Below are positions 1-7,377 of a DNA stretch of 55,461 bases, in pieces. The notes under the pieces were generated by a model. It was given only the letters and a program-made list of their open reading frames with translations, searched no databases and was not told the origin of the DNA. Within the stretch, counting starts at the first letter, position 1. Each line of letters begins with the position of its first letter. The stretch covers positions 1-55,461 of the IMG/VR virus record IMGVR_UViG_3300031653_000002; one strand, given 5' to 3'. This DNA is from a virus. A program made the translations under genes and the position numbers.

Positions 1-10
1 CAATCTTCCC
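1..10. repeat. Terminal direct overlap, left copy
   Basis: CAATCTTCCC at 1-10 is identical to 55452-55461. Merging the two copies keeps the polymerase frame and places motif B the expected distance after motif A. The window is thus a closed circle, or a circularly permuted genome opened at an arbitrary point, of 55,451 bp. Confidence 0.9.
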
Positions 11-605
11 CGACTTAGACCCCGTGGACTTCAAGAAAAATCATCCAACGAAATATAAACTCGGTAAGACTTTGAACTTCCTCGTATTATTTAGGGGAGG
101 AGCAACGGCTTTTCAAAGTACGGCATTACAGGATGAGGGCATCGAGGTCGAACTCGATTTCTGCTACGACGCCATTAGAAAATGGGACGAGAAACATCAC
201 GTCTATAGAGCATGGCAGGAAAGGATGATTGCATTAGCCGCCGAACAGGGATACATCGAATTACCCACTGGATGGTCGAGAACCTTCGGCATCGGCCACA
301 CAAACGTAGACGCACAGGGAGGCGAAGTATGCAATTTCCTCCACCAATGTCCCTGTGCACAGGTCATGCACTCGATTCAGCAGAAGATTCAATTGGAATT
401 TTTGAGGCGACACCTCCGCAGTAGAATCTGTTTGGAAATCCATGATGCTATTTATATAGATACACACCCTGCGGAGGATGAAATAAGACATGAAATAGCC
501 CACGAAGCCTTGACGCATCCACCCTTATTACCTGTGTTCGAGAACTGGGTAGGTCGGACTATCCCGTGGCAATATGAACGAAAGGAATACGAAAATGAAA
601 TCTGA
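1..605 (+). CDS. DNA polymerase A family, C-terminal part (gene wraps around the window ends)
   Basis: This is the 3' end of the gene that starts at 53450. Through the 10-base terminal overlap the frame runs on without a break and ends at the TGA at 603-605. The fragment carries polymerase motif B (LGKTLNFLVLFRGG, with the Lys that contacts the incoming dNTP) and motif C (EIHDAIYID). The motif C aspartate is present, but the usual HDE triad reads HDA. Palm and fingers therefore lie here, while the UDG, exonuclease and motif A regions lie at the other end of the window. The GTG at 24 is an internal valine codon and not a start. The next gene overlaps the stop. Confidence 0.93.
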   Translation, partial: IFPDLDPVDFKKNHPTKYKLGKTLNFLVLFRGGATAFQSTALQDEGIEVELDFCYDAIRKWDEKHHVYRAWQERMIALAAEQGYIELPTGWSRTFGIGHTNVDAQGGEVCNFLHQCPCAQVMHSIQQKIQLEFLRRHLRSRICLEIHDAIYIDTHPAEDEIRHEIAHEALTHPPLLPVFENWVGRTIPWQYERKEYENEI

Positions 606-900
606 TTATGATAAAAAGAAATTTTATATGGACGAATACGGAAATCTATATCCCAAAAAGGGAAGTAAACACGGTTGGGTTATTGAAGTGACGCCTAAAA
701 ATAAACATTATTATGGCAAAGATCAATTATTCTATTCGATGAACGTATACTCTGATTATGCACTTCCATTAAATTGTGCTTACGTGATGCCTACAAGGGA
801 ATATGCAAGAGAATTGAAAAGCAACCATGGCCACGAAGTCGTAAGGAAAGTTATCTTAAACAGCAAAGGCGAACCTGTTGCGATTATCGGGAGAGGATAA
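595..900 (+). CDS. Hypothetical protein (101 aa)
   Basis: The ATG at 595 follows AAGGAA at a good distance and overlaps the polymerase stop by 11 bases, so translation is probably coupled. The product is soluble and basic, rich in Tyr and Lys, with no membrane segment or recognised motif. It sits between the polymerase and a LigA-like fragment, which suggests a replication-associated role, but this is position only. An in-frame ATG at 574 lies further inside the polymerase gene and lacks a better ribosome site. Confidence 0.7.
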   Translation: MKSDYDKKKFYMDEYGNLYPKKGSKHGWVIEVTPKNKHYYGKDQLFYSMNVYSDYALPLNCAYVMPTREYARELKSNHGHEVVRKVILNSKGEPVAIIGRG

Positions 901-1247
901 TGATTAGTTTCCTACTAATAAATTCGGACGTAGAGAACCTGCGGAGGCTACTGATTAAATATTGCTACTGGTACTATGTTAAGGCGGAACCTCTTATTAA
1001 TGACAGGGACTACGACTTGCATTTCGATTATCTTAAAGAGTTGGAGAAAACTAATGATGCTTGCTTCAAGCCTACGCCTGAGTCCCCAACACAAATGGTA
1101 TATGGAGATTTGGAGTCTCAATATCCGGATTGGGCTAAAAATAAAGATATACATACTTTATATAGTCCAGAGGAGATAGCGGAATATGAGAATAAAATGA
1201 ATATTCCTTTTAATCTTCATTCGATGTATTTTAGTTTTAGGAATTAA
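900..1247 (+). CDS. Stand-alone NAD+-dependent DNA ligase Ia-like domain (115 aa)
   Basis: The protein resembles only the N-terminal Ia domain of bacterial LigA, the part that binds the NMN half of NAD+. It has the order LRRLLIKYCYWYYV, aePLINDRDYD and TPESPTQMV, which match the conserved tyrosines, the DxxYD element and the SPT motif. The adenylation domain (KxDG), OB fold, zinc finger, HhH and BRCT domains are all absent, and no such ORF lies nearby, so it cannot ligate by itself. It starts at a TAATG overlap with the upstream gene. It may act with a host ligase or sense NAD(H); the family call is good, the function is inference. Confidence 0.75.
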   Translation: MISFLLINSDVENLRRLLIKYCYWYYVKAEPLINDRDYDLHFDYLKELEKTNDACFKPTPESPTQMVYGDLESQYPDWAKNKDIHTLYSPEEIAEYENKMNIPFNLHSMYFSFRN

Positions 1248-1249
1248 AA

Positions 1250-1408
1250 ATGAAAGTTCATTATCGCAAATATAGAATAATTAAAGGTAGTTGGCTCAGG
1301 ATGGTTTGTGGGCATTGGGTAGCATGGTATAATAGAGAACAGTATGCAAGGAGGAAAAAGGATGTGACCTGCAAGAACTGCCTTAGAGTTATAGGAGTAA
1401 AAAAATGA
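1250..1408 (+). CDS. Small zinc-ribbon-like protein (52 aa)
   Basis: This is a very short basic protein with CGH near residue 21 and a CKNC knuckle near residue 43, which together could hold one zinc ion. It starts two bases after the previous stop, and its own stop (ATGA) overlaps the start of the ERCC4 nuclease gene, which supports expression. It could be a nucleic-acid-binding adaptor for that nuclease. No family is recognised. Confidence 0.65.
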   Translation: MKVHYRKYRIIKGSWLRMVCGHWVAWYNREQYARRKKDVTCKNCLRVIGVKK

Positions 1409-1986
1409 TCCCGAAAAAAACTGATTTGCACTATCGGTATAAAATTCCAAATGTAATTACAATACAAATAGATTCGCGGGAGAAGATACCCCTGCTGTTT
1501 CCGGCTATGTTACAATGTGGTCATCCCGAATTGACCTATAAGACAATTCCGATAGCCGTGAAGCAGGAGGTTATCAAGTTGGACGCCGGGGATTATAGTC
1601 TAAAGGAATATCCGGAGTTGTGTATCGTTGAACGGAAAGCCTCTCAATTGGAATTGTATAAGAATCTCAACGAGTCACATGACAGGATTAGACAGGCGAA
1701 GGCATTTCGTAAATTAACATCCTCTTGTAAATATCCCTACATTCTAATAGAGGCATCCCCTGCCGAACTCCTGTCGGATAATCCACTGGCGAAACAACCG
1801 GAATTACTGTGTCACAGGCTCGGATTGGCATTGGCCAAGTATGATTTAAGGGCATTGTTCATCCCGTGGAAAAGCCGTTGTGCTAATACCAGACGTAAAA
1901 CTGGAACACTATTATTGCATTTAATGTTGGGGTGTGCATTAGCCGATACCTTCGATGCTATCCCCACCACCCTATTGGAGGATTGA
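1405..1986 (+). CDS. ERCC4 (XPF/Mus81-type) endonuclease domain protein
   Basis: The 193 aa product has the XPF nuclease signature: QIDSREK near residue 21, LDAGDYSL near 59 and IVERKAS near 74. The Asp-Arg, the GDY and the ERK acidic/basic residues form the metal site that cuts branched DNA such as flaps and forks. There is no helicase domain, so this is the short phage form of the family. It overlaps the 52 aa zinc protein by four bases and belongs to the same transcript as the polymerase. The likely role is removal of branched intermediates during phage replication or recombination. Confidence 0.88.
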   Translation: MIPKKTDLHYRYKIPNVITIQIDSREKIPLLFPAMLQCGHPELTYKTIPIAVKQEVIKLDAGDYSLKEYPELCIVERKASQLELYKNLNESHDRIRQAKAFRKLTSSCKYPYILIEASPAELLSDNPLAKQPELLCHRLGLALAKYDLRALFIPWKSRCANTRRKTGTLLLHLMLGCALADTFDAIPTTLLED

Positions 1987-1988
1987 AA

Positions 1989-2468
1989 ATGAAACCGGTA
2001 TATCAAACCAGATTTGGAAAACGAGAAAGTGAAGATACAAAAGGAGGCAATTGTTTCCAAGCAGCATTGGCATCATTATTGGAATTGCCTCTAAAGCGTG
2101 TTCCCGATTTTTGTAACATTTATCCCCTTGAGGGACGGGAATGGTATGATAGATATATCGAGTGGTTAAGGAGACGGGGACTATCGGTAATAACTCTACG
2201 TATAGGGGATAGATTCACGCTGAAGGATGAAAGTCTTAGGGATTGTTACCTATTAACGGGGGGACCCAATGCGGATGGGGTAAGACACATGACAATATAT
2301 CGGAATGGGGAATGTGTTCATAATCCTAATAAAAGATGCAAGGGAATAACTCCGGATTGTATTGATATTATCTTTCCTCTAAACCCCTTGATAAATGGGG
2401 CAAGGGAACTGGAGTGCCCAACTTGTAGGGAAAAAATCGAAATCGATGAAGAAGGGATGGTATCGTAA
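1989..2468 (+). CDS. Papain-fold (C39-like) peptidase-type protein with C-terminal zinc knuckle
   Basis: The pattern GGNCFQAALASLLEL near residue 20 followed by DGVRHMTIYRNGECVHNP near 105 matches small phage proteins of the papain-like/C39-like fold, with Cys and His as the candidate pair. The C-terminus ends with a zinc knuckle start, ELECPTCREKI. Whether it is an active protease, transglutaminase-like or a binding protein is not visible. The ATG at 1989 is chosen because it follows GAGGATTGAAA; the upstream in-frame codons run inside the nuclease gene. Confidence 0.7.
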   Translation: MKPVYQTRFGKRESEDTKGGNCFQAALASLLELPLKRVPDFCNIYPLEGREWYDRYIEWLRRRGLSVITLRIGDRFTLKDESLRDCYLLTGGPNADGVRHMTIYRNGECVHNPNKRCKGITPDCIDIIFPLNPLINGARELECPTCREKIEIDEEGMVS

Positions 2469-2581
2469 TGAAATCTATACTGAGCTTTATACTGGGAATA
2501 GCCTTAACCAAGATAGGTTGGCTGAAAATATGGTATGGAATTATTTTCCTTACTAACGAAATTAAAGAACTTTTCTCTTGA
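2468..2581 (+). CDS. Tiny membrane protein (37 aa)
   Basis: The TAATG overlap with the previous gene and one hydrophobic stretch over most of the first 30 residues suggest a single-pass membrane peptide. Its stop overlaps the -35 box of the small-RNA promoter at 2578. Function is unknown. Confidence 0.5.
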   Translation: MKSILSFILGIALTKIGWLKIWYGIIFLTNEIKELFS

Positions 2582-2606
2582 CTAATATGGACAAATCTGC
2601 TATAAT
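2578..2606 (+). promoter_or_regulatory. Sigma-70 promoter of the small RNA
   Basis: TTGACT at 2578-2583, a 17-base spacer and a perfect TATAAT at 2601-2606. Transcription should begin near 2612-2614, which is exactly the 5' arm of the RNA closing stem. Confidence 0.88.
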
Positions 2607-2611
2607 AACAT

Positions 2612-2755
2612 TATGGAAGAACGATAACACGACTATCGGCATGAGTGCCAAACAAATAAAGGTTCGGATCGCTATTGTCTTCCATAGCAATTATAACATG
2701 ACCTCCGCAGATGGGGGTGGCTTTAGCAGTAGCTTCTGTTGCCCCCTTCTTTTTT
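2612..2755 (+). ncRNA. Structured small RNA, about 145 nt, unknown family
   Basis: The segment has a consensus promoter at its 5' edge and an intrinsic terminator at its 3' edge, and no convincing ORF. Its 5' end TATGGAAGA (2612-2620) pairs perfectly with TCTTCCATA (2678-2686). Inside that stem are hairpins CGATA/TATCG (2623-2638) and GGCA-TGAG-TGCC (2638-2649). A copy of the CCTCCGCA motif lies between the closing stem and the terminator. The design is that of an independent regulatory RNA and not of an untranslated leader. I do not recognise a known class. Confidence 0.75.
2713..2755 (+). terminator. Intrinsic terminator of the small RNA
   Basis: GGGGGTGGC (2713-2721) pairs with GTTGCCCCC (2738-2746), using two G-U pairs, and is followed by TTCTTTTTT. 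Confidence 0.85.
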
Positions 2756-2772
2756 AACCAGAAAGGAAACCA

Positions 2773-3012
2773 ATGAGTGGTGCAATTCGTAAATTCAGGA
2801 AATCGCTTGGGAAAGATAAGCCCGTTATAATGATTCTCGGCGATGAGCAACAGACATTTCGGTTGGCGTCAAACAGGATATTCGATAAAATCGGAGAACA
2901 CGTTATAACCGTTACAGATAAGAAGATTTATAATCGATTCCTTGAGGGCGTCCGCCAAGCCCAGGCAACCAAACAACATAACGTGAAGGAGTTCAACAAT
3001 GCGAAATCCTAA
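2773..3012 (+). CDS. Hypothetical protein (79 aa)
   Basis: A clear ribosome site (GAAAGGAAACC) precedes the ATG just downstream of the small-RNA terminator. The product is a small basic alpha/beta protein with no recognised motif. It overlaps the next gene by 14 bases. A role in DNA metabolism is inferred from position only. Confidence 0.65.
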   Translation: MSGAIRKFRKSLGKDKPVIMILGDEQQTFRLASNRIFDKIGEHVITVTDKKIYNRFLEGVRQAQATKQHNVKEFNNAKS

Positions 3013-3325
3013 TAAAGGGGCATCCGAAGAAGTTCTGCGGAGGTTCAAAGAGGAAAGCTATGAACGATTCCGAATCGAATTATTCAACTCTGTAAAGGCA
3101 TTGATGGATGAATTCGATATGACATGGGACGACTTAGCCGAATCTTTGAAATGGGTTAAGTATCGTGGCGAGACCGTTCCTGTCGAGTATTATAGCGGGG
3201 ACGAAGTTATGAGTATTATCGGTGCGGGGAAAATCGATGATAGAAGGCTGAACGAAATAGCTCATTGTTTCTCTGCGGAGTGTTACTTGATATTCCGTCC
3301 CCGTCCTCCCTATACAAAAACATAA
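2999..3325 (+). CDS. Helix-turn-helix (XRE-like) protein
   Basis: The 108 aa product contains a likely HTH: MTWDDLAESLKW at about residue 40 followed by a recognition-helix region ending in DRRLNEIAHCF near 85. Such Cro-like domains bind operators. It lies directly upstream of the promoter at 3334, so it could control that promoter or the small RNA upstream. The fold call rests on pattern and not on strong identity. Confidence 0.6.
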   Translation: MRNPNKGASEEVLRRFKEESYERFRIELFNSVKALMDEFDMTWDDLAESLKWVKYRGETVPVEYYSGDEVMSIIGAGKIDDRRLNEIAHCFSAECYLIFRPRPPYTKT

Positions 3326-3333
3326 TTTTTCCC

Positions 3334-3362
3334 TTGACTTTACTTTCACGATTTGGTATAAT
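3334..3362 (+). promoter_or_regulatory. Sigma-70 promoter for the recombination operon
   Basis: TTGACT, a 17-base spacer, then TATAAT at 3357-3362. The first gene downstream starts at 3389 after a GAAAGGAAAAAG ribosome site. Confidence 0.87.
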
Positions 3363-3388
3363 ACAGAAAATCAATTGAAAGGAAAAAG

Positions 3389-4414
3389 ATGAACTTTGAA
3401 ACTATAGAACCAAAACCTGTTACTTGTAGACAGTCCTCAATATCATGTGCAATATCCTGCGAGAGGAAATGGTTTTGTAAAAATCTTTTAGGAATACGTT
3501 TGCGGGGAGGGCGTTTCTCAGAAGCCGCTTCTCTCGGTCGTATATACCATAAATTCCACGAATGTGGACAGGGCAACGAGCAGGAAGTTAAGAGATGGAT
3601 TCAAGAGCAACAAAATAATATCATGGCTCGTGTTGATAAAGGAGAGGACTTGGATGGATCATTAGCCCGACAAGCTACAGCCCTTACTGAATTATACCAC
3701 AAAGCCCTTGTTATGGCTCAAATATTTTGGGAGAAATATCCCCAACCGTCATATTTTAAGGTGATAGGCAAGGAAGTTCACCATACGATGCAGTTTGATG
3801 GACTAACTCTCGAAGGCACTATTGATAAGATATTATTAAACGAGCAGGATAATTCTATATGGATTCGTGACCACAAATCAACAGGCCGGACATTAGAAGT
3901 TATCTTCGGAGGAATTTCGTGGTCATTACAGGCTCGAATGTACCGCATTTTGGCACATGATTACCTATTAAATAACGTAGAGGCTTATAAGGATGCAGCA
4001 CCGAATATAAAAGGTTTCATCCTTGATGGAATTCTCAAGCCCGGTATCAAGATGTGCAAAACAGATTTGAAAAATGCCAAGGATTGGAATTGCACACAAG
4101 AAGAAGCCTACCTCCGCAGAGTAAAGGACTGGTACTCGGATAAAGGTGAGGAATCCATTATGTCCCGCGGGATTATATACACGGAGCATGTGTACCCTAC
4201 GGAGTTAAGAAATGTTTTTAGCCTGATGCGGAGACTCTCCGGCAGGGGCACCCATCCCGACCGCTATAACAGAGACGTTACGAGGAAGACATGCTTTGAG
4301 TATGAACGTCAATGTGAGTATCACGACCTGTGTTCGACAGACCCCGCCCAATGGGATTCGTTATTTGAAAACAAGTATGAATTCGCAGGGGGCAGTGATG
4401 AAGAAGAAGTATAA
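3389..4414 (+). CDS. PD-(D/E)XK nuclease with Fe-S cysteines (Cas4/RecB/AddB-like)
   Basis: The 341 aa protein has the RecB-family nuclease core: LEGTIDKI (Asp146), IRDHKST (Asp161, Lys163) and the QARMYR helix near residue 183. Cysteines at 13-30 (CRQSSISCAISC and C30) and near the C-terminus (CFEYERQCEYHDLC) resemble the split Fe-S cluster of Cas4 and AddB nucleases. Such enzymes make single-strand tails from DNA ends. It is the first gene after a strong promoter and is followed by a RecA-like ATPase and an SSB-like protein, so it fits a recombination pathway. Confidence 0.88.
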   Translation: MNFETIEPKPVTCRQSSISCAISCERKWFCKNLLGIRLRGGRFSEAASLGRIYHKFHECGQGNEQEVKRWIQEQQNNIMARVDKGEDLDGSLARQATALTELYHKALVMAQIFWEKYPQPSYFKVIGKEVHHTMQFDGLTLEGTIDKILLNEQDNSIWIRDHKSTGRTLEVIFGGISWSLQARMYRILAHDYLLNNVEAYKDAAPNIKGFILDGILKPGIKMCKTDLKNAKDWNCTQEEAYLRRVKDWYSDKGEESIMSRGIIYTEHVYPTELRNVFSLMRRLSGRGTHPDRYNRDVTRKTCFEYERQCEYHDLCSTDPAQWDSLFENKYEFAGGSDEEEV

Positions 4415-4517
4415 AAGCCAAAGAGATATGACCATGGCCGCCGTCAAAAATTGTCTGGGACGTGCGGCGGAAAAAACAGAATATTGGAATAATTTATTGA
4501 GGAGAACCAAGAAATGA
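4398..4517 (+). CDS. Small basic protein (39 aa)
   Basis: The ATG at 4398 lies behind AGGGGGCAG and overlaps the nuclease stop. The product is rich in Lys and Arg, without a motif. Its stop overlaps the start at 4514. The tight overlaps on both sides support it as a real gene. Confidence 0.55.
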   Translation: MKKKYKSQRDMTMAAVKNCLGRAAEKTEYWNNLLRRTKK

Positions 4518-5167
4518 AGATGTCAATTATAATTTTAGCAACGTTATTAACACTGGGCGGAGTAGGTTGTGTAGCCATATCGAGCTTGATAACCCCTGCG
4601 GAATTGGACACTGATGCGGTAAAGTATGTCGTAGCTGCGGAGGTTGCCGAGCCTAATGAGTACGTGGGTTATCCTAATCTCGCCAAAGCAGAAAAGTTGC
4701 AACAGGATGTGGAGATTGCTTATACTGTGACACAGTTTGATTTGCAGCAACAGGCAGAGCGAAATGAATTGGATTATAATATCTGTCTCGGAGCCACCAC
4801 CCAGAATGTAAAGATAGGCAAGCAACGCGAGGAAATGCTATTCGGAGAGAGCGGCTTATTGACACTTGGATTGGGTTTGGCTGGATTTGGCGGATTGACT
4901 GGATATATTGGCTTGATGCGTAAAAGACCACAGGATATTACTCCGCAGGAAAAAGAGAAACTGCTCGCCGATGTCCAAGATAAGACCACTGCGGAATTAA
5001 CTACTAAGGATAGACAAATCCTACAGTTAATTACCTCCGCACAGAAGTTTATAGACACCTATAAGACTAAGAACCCAGAGGTCGTTGCCGACTTCAAGCT
5101 CACTTGTAATACCGAACAAGATACCGATACTCAAATCAAAGTTGCACAGGTAAAAGCAACTATATAA
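4514..5167 (+). CDS. Membrane-anchored hypothetical protein (217 aa)
   Basis: There is a hydrophobic N-terminal segment (residues 3-26) that ends near a cysteine (GGVGC), possibly a weak lipobox. A second glycine-rich hydrophobic segment lies near residues 116-138, and a polar, probably helical C-terminal domain follows. It could be a two-pass inner-membrane protein. It is odd between a nuclease and a recombination ATPase. No family is recognised, and a spanin-type role is possible but not supported by a second partner. Confidence 0.6.
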   Translation: MKMSIIILATLLTLGGVGCVAISSLITPAELDTDAVKYVVAAEVAEPNEYVGYPNLAKAEKLQQDVEIAYTVTQFDLQQQAERNELDYNICLGATTQNVKIGKQREEMLFGESGLLTLGLGLAGFGGLTGYIGLMRKRPQDITPQEKEKLLADVQDKTTAELTTKDRQILQLITSAQKFIDTYKTKNPEVVADFKLTCNTEQDTDTQIKVAQVKATI

Positions 5168-5178
5168 GGGAGGTTAAT

Positions 5179-6093
5179 ATGACAACCGAACAAACACCTA
5201 ATACGAATCCAAGTGTGGATACGAAGCCTAACGCGGTCCCCATAGTTCCCGATGATTGGGCTTCCCTCGGTGCCAAATCGGGATACGATCCGAAATCCGC
5301 GAGCGACTTGCGGTTCCTTATCGTCGGGCCAAGTGGGGAAGGGAAAACTACTTTCCTGTCGAGTATGCCGGATAATTTGATACTGGATTTCGATGATGGT
5401 GCAAATGCCGTTCCGGGGAGCAACGCGGTTAGGATAACGATAAAGGATTTTGCACATCTGAAAAGTATTATCGAAAAGCTCTCCGCGGATACAACCTCCG
5501 GCAAGAAAAGATTCAAAAGGGTTACTATTGATACGATTGATGAATTAATTGCAATGATTAAACACCATCTTGAGGAGGAGAAAAAAGTAGAGGATATTAC
5601 GGACTATCGCTCCGAGGGATATGGGTATAACCTTATCCTGCAACGGTTCTGGTCTATAATACTTGATATAGAGCAGGGTGGGTATGCGTGGGCTATCATT
5701 GGGCATACAAGAACAAAGACAGAGGTAGACCCATCTACCAAGAAACCCGTTACCAGAATAAGGGATGCTGTTTATCCTATAATTTCTAAGAAAATCCTAA
5801 CTAAAACCGATTTCAAATTGACTATATACTGTATTCCAGAAACGGTTAAGGTGGAATTACCCCCTAAGATTATAAATACCCCCAATGGTAAAATTACCGT
5901 TCCCCAATCCGAGGAAAAAATCTCTCAGGTTTACTATGTTGATTCCTTAACAACAGATGCCCGTGGGACGAACAAAGGCCGGGGTGTACCTACAATGGAA
6001 AAGAAATTCAAAATCCCCCTTATAAATGGTTGGGGCGTATTCAAAGAGAAGTACGACGAGGCCGTAGCCCTCGCCAAAAAGAAATACCAGTAA
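5179..6093 (+). CDS. Sak4-like RecA-fold recombination ATPase
   Basis: The 304 aa protein has Walker A GPSGEGKTT (residues 50-58), a Walker B-like strand RVTIDTIDEL near 114-123 and AIIGHTRT near 175, the layout of phage nucleotide-binding proteins of the Sak4/AAA_24 group. These are single-domain RecA-like proteins that promote single-strand annealing. The next gene looks like the DUF669-type SSB that usually accompanies Sak4. An AAGGGAGG ribosome site precedes the ATG. Together with the 3389 nuclease this makes a compact annealing module. Confidence 0.85.
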   Translation: MTTEQTPNTNPSVDTKPNAVPIVPDDWASLGAKSGYDPKSASDLRFLIVGPSGEGKTTFLSSMPDNLILDFDDGANAVPGSNAVRITIKDFAHLKSIIEKLSADTTSGKKRFKRVTIDTIDELIAMIKHHLEEEKKVEDITDYRSEGYGYNLILQRFWSIILDIEQGGYAWAIIGHTRTKTEVDPSTKKPVTRIRDAVYPIISKKILTKTDFKLTIYCIPETVKVELPPKIINTPNGKITVPQSEEKISQVYYVDSLTTDARGTNKGRGVPTMEKKFKIPLINGWGVFKEKYDEAVALAKKKYQ

Positions 6094-6127
6094 CGTTACT
6101 TTATAATTTTAATTGAAAGGAAAAAAC

Positions 6128-6655
6128 ATGAGTGACTTGATGTTTGAGCAGCTACTTGCAGAGCACAACGATGCTTTTAAGAAAGCCGAAGTATTCGGCG
6201 AGGATTGGATGCCCCCCTTTGACACGTATTATGTAACAATTCTACATGTGAAGGAAGGAATCAAGGACAAAGACGGAAAGACATTCGGATGGTTCAAACC
6301 CGTTGGTAGAATCGAAAAACCAGAGGATGAGCAACTTAATGGAAAAGAATTCCCGTTGGGCTTCTTCAATACCAACGCACTTGGGTTCCTCAAGGGTTTC
6401 GCCAAGGGACTTAAAGGCGGCGAAGAACCGACCGACCTCCGAGAGGCAATCGAGACCATAAAGAATAGTCCCAACTTGGTACTATTAGTTAAGGTCGCAC
6501 CCTCAACAGGCAAAGACGGCAAGGAATATACCAACTGCTACGTCCAAGAGGTTGTTGCCACGAATACCAACGAGGCTGCCGAAGCAGATGCACCTCCGCA
6601 AGTTGATCCAAACGCCCCCCCGCAGGAAGAAACTGCCGGAGACCCGGTAGCCTAA
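6128..6655 (+). CDS. DUF669-like single-stranded DNA-binding protein
   Basis: The ATG at 6128 follows TTGAAAGGAAAAAAC; an upstream TTG lies inside that ribosome site and is rejected. The product (175 aa) has a beta-rich body (TYYVTILHVKEGI, FGWFKPVGRIEKP, NLVLLVKVAPSTG) like the OB-type DUF669 family, and a disordered Pro/Glu tail. Acidic C-terminal tails are how SSBs recruit partners. Its position after the Sak4-like ATPase matches known pairs. The OB fold is inferred. Confidence 0.7.
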   Translation: MSDLMFEQLLAEHNDAFKKAEVFGEDWMPPFDTYYVTILHVKEGIKDKDGKTFGWFKPVGRIEKPEDEQLNGKEFPLGFFNTNALGFLKGFAKGLKGGEEPTDLREAIETIKNSPNLVLLVKVAPSTGKDGKEYTNCYVQEVVATNTNEAAEADAPPQVDPNAPPQEETAGDPVA

Positions 6656-6678
6656 CAGATTTCTTTGAAAATTAAAGA

Positions 6679-6804
6679 TTGTATAAAAGACCTGCGGCGG
6701 TGCGTACTTCATTATACAAAGGTAAGGGTACGAAGTGTAGCTATCATCGCTTACCTAAATGTCAAGGGCACATTAGGACAAGACCGCTCTGCTACAAGGG
6801 ATGA
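6679..6804 (+). CDS. Possible small Cys/His protein (41 aa or shorter)
   Basis: The frame ends with a TGA overlapping the ATG of the next gene (GGATGA). It encodes KCSYHRLPKCQGH and a later LCYKG, which could form a zinc knuckle. The start is unclear: TTG at 6679 or GTG at 6700, neither with a strong ribosome site. A competing frame at 6665-6850 looks less protein-like. Confidence 0.35.
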   Translation: MYKRPAAVRTSLYKGKGTKCSYHRLPKCQGHIRTRPLCYKG

Positions 6805-7115
6805 GTTATCCTGTCCGCAAGTCTTTTTCTGGAATTATAAATATGAATAATTTATTCGACGACGAAGAAATAGATATTGTTCAGGACAAGTGCTTTCACT
6901 GTGGGGCAACTGTAGATGAGGGTGCCATACTACGGGAAGCACATTGTAGCCACGGACAGGGGTTACTACACTGTGAGGAGTGTTCTGATACCTGCGGAGG
7001 ATGTTTTCAAATAATATGTGATTGGGAAATGAGAAGTGTGTATTGTGGTGAAACGTATGGCATGGTTAAATTATGTGGTGACTGCGAAAAGGAATTAGGT
7101 AATGAGTCCAGATGA
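6801..7115 (+). CDS. Cysteine-rich zinc-binding protein
   Basis: The product has CFHCG, HCEECSDTCGGC and LCGDC knuckles spread over about 90 residues, enough for two or three zinc sites of treble-clef or RING-like type. The start is ATG 6801 if coupled to the upstream small ORF, or ATG 6843, where the conserved-looking part begins. It overlaps the next gene by 14 bases. Function is unknown; a nucleic-acid or protein adaptor is likely. Confidence 0.65.
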   Translation: MSYPVRKSFSGIINMNNLFDDEEIDIVQDKCFHCGATVDEGAILREAHCSHGQGLLHCEECSDTCGGCFQIICDWEMRSVYCGETYGMVKLCGDCEKELGNESR

Positions 7116-7377
7116 ACCCAAATACGTCTTTGTTGATAAGACTGGTAGATGCTTCGAGGATTTTCAAGCAACTAAAAATTGTAGCGAGTGTTTTAATAAC
7201 CATGAATGTGATGATTGTTTCCTCCGTGCATATAATGATGCGGTTGGAGCTATGATGCGTGTGGGTAAAAATTTTGGTGTGGGAGATATGATGGTATTCA
7301 AACAGGATTTACTCGATGCAGGTTTCGTTTGGGGGAAAGATTTTTACGTGAGGAAAATAGATGTTCAACCCGATTAG
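7102..7377 (+). CDS. Small cysteine-containing hypothetical protein (91 aa)
   Basis: Cysteines in the arrangement C-x9-C-x2-C-x5-C-x2-C (around CFEDF, NCSECFNNHECDDC) suggest one zinc site. The rest is a short mixed alpha/beta region. It overlaps the genes on both sides, as is typical of this operon. No function can be given. Confidence 0.6.
   Translation: MSPDEPKYVFVDKTGRCFEDFQATKNCSECFNNHECDDCFLRAYNDAVGAMMRVGKNFGVGDMMVFKQDLLDAGFVWGKDFYVRKIDVQPD

Noticed and set aside
5179-6093. Replicative DnaB-type helicase
   Set aside because: The protein has only a short RecA core and is paired with a DUF669-like protein; it fits Sak4, and the SF3 helicase at 18960 fills the replicative role.
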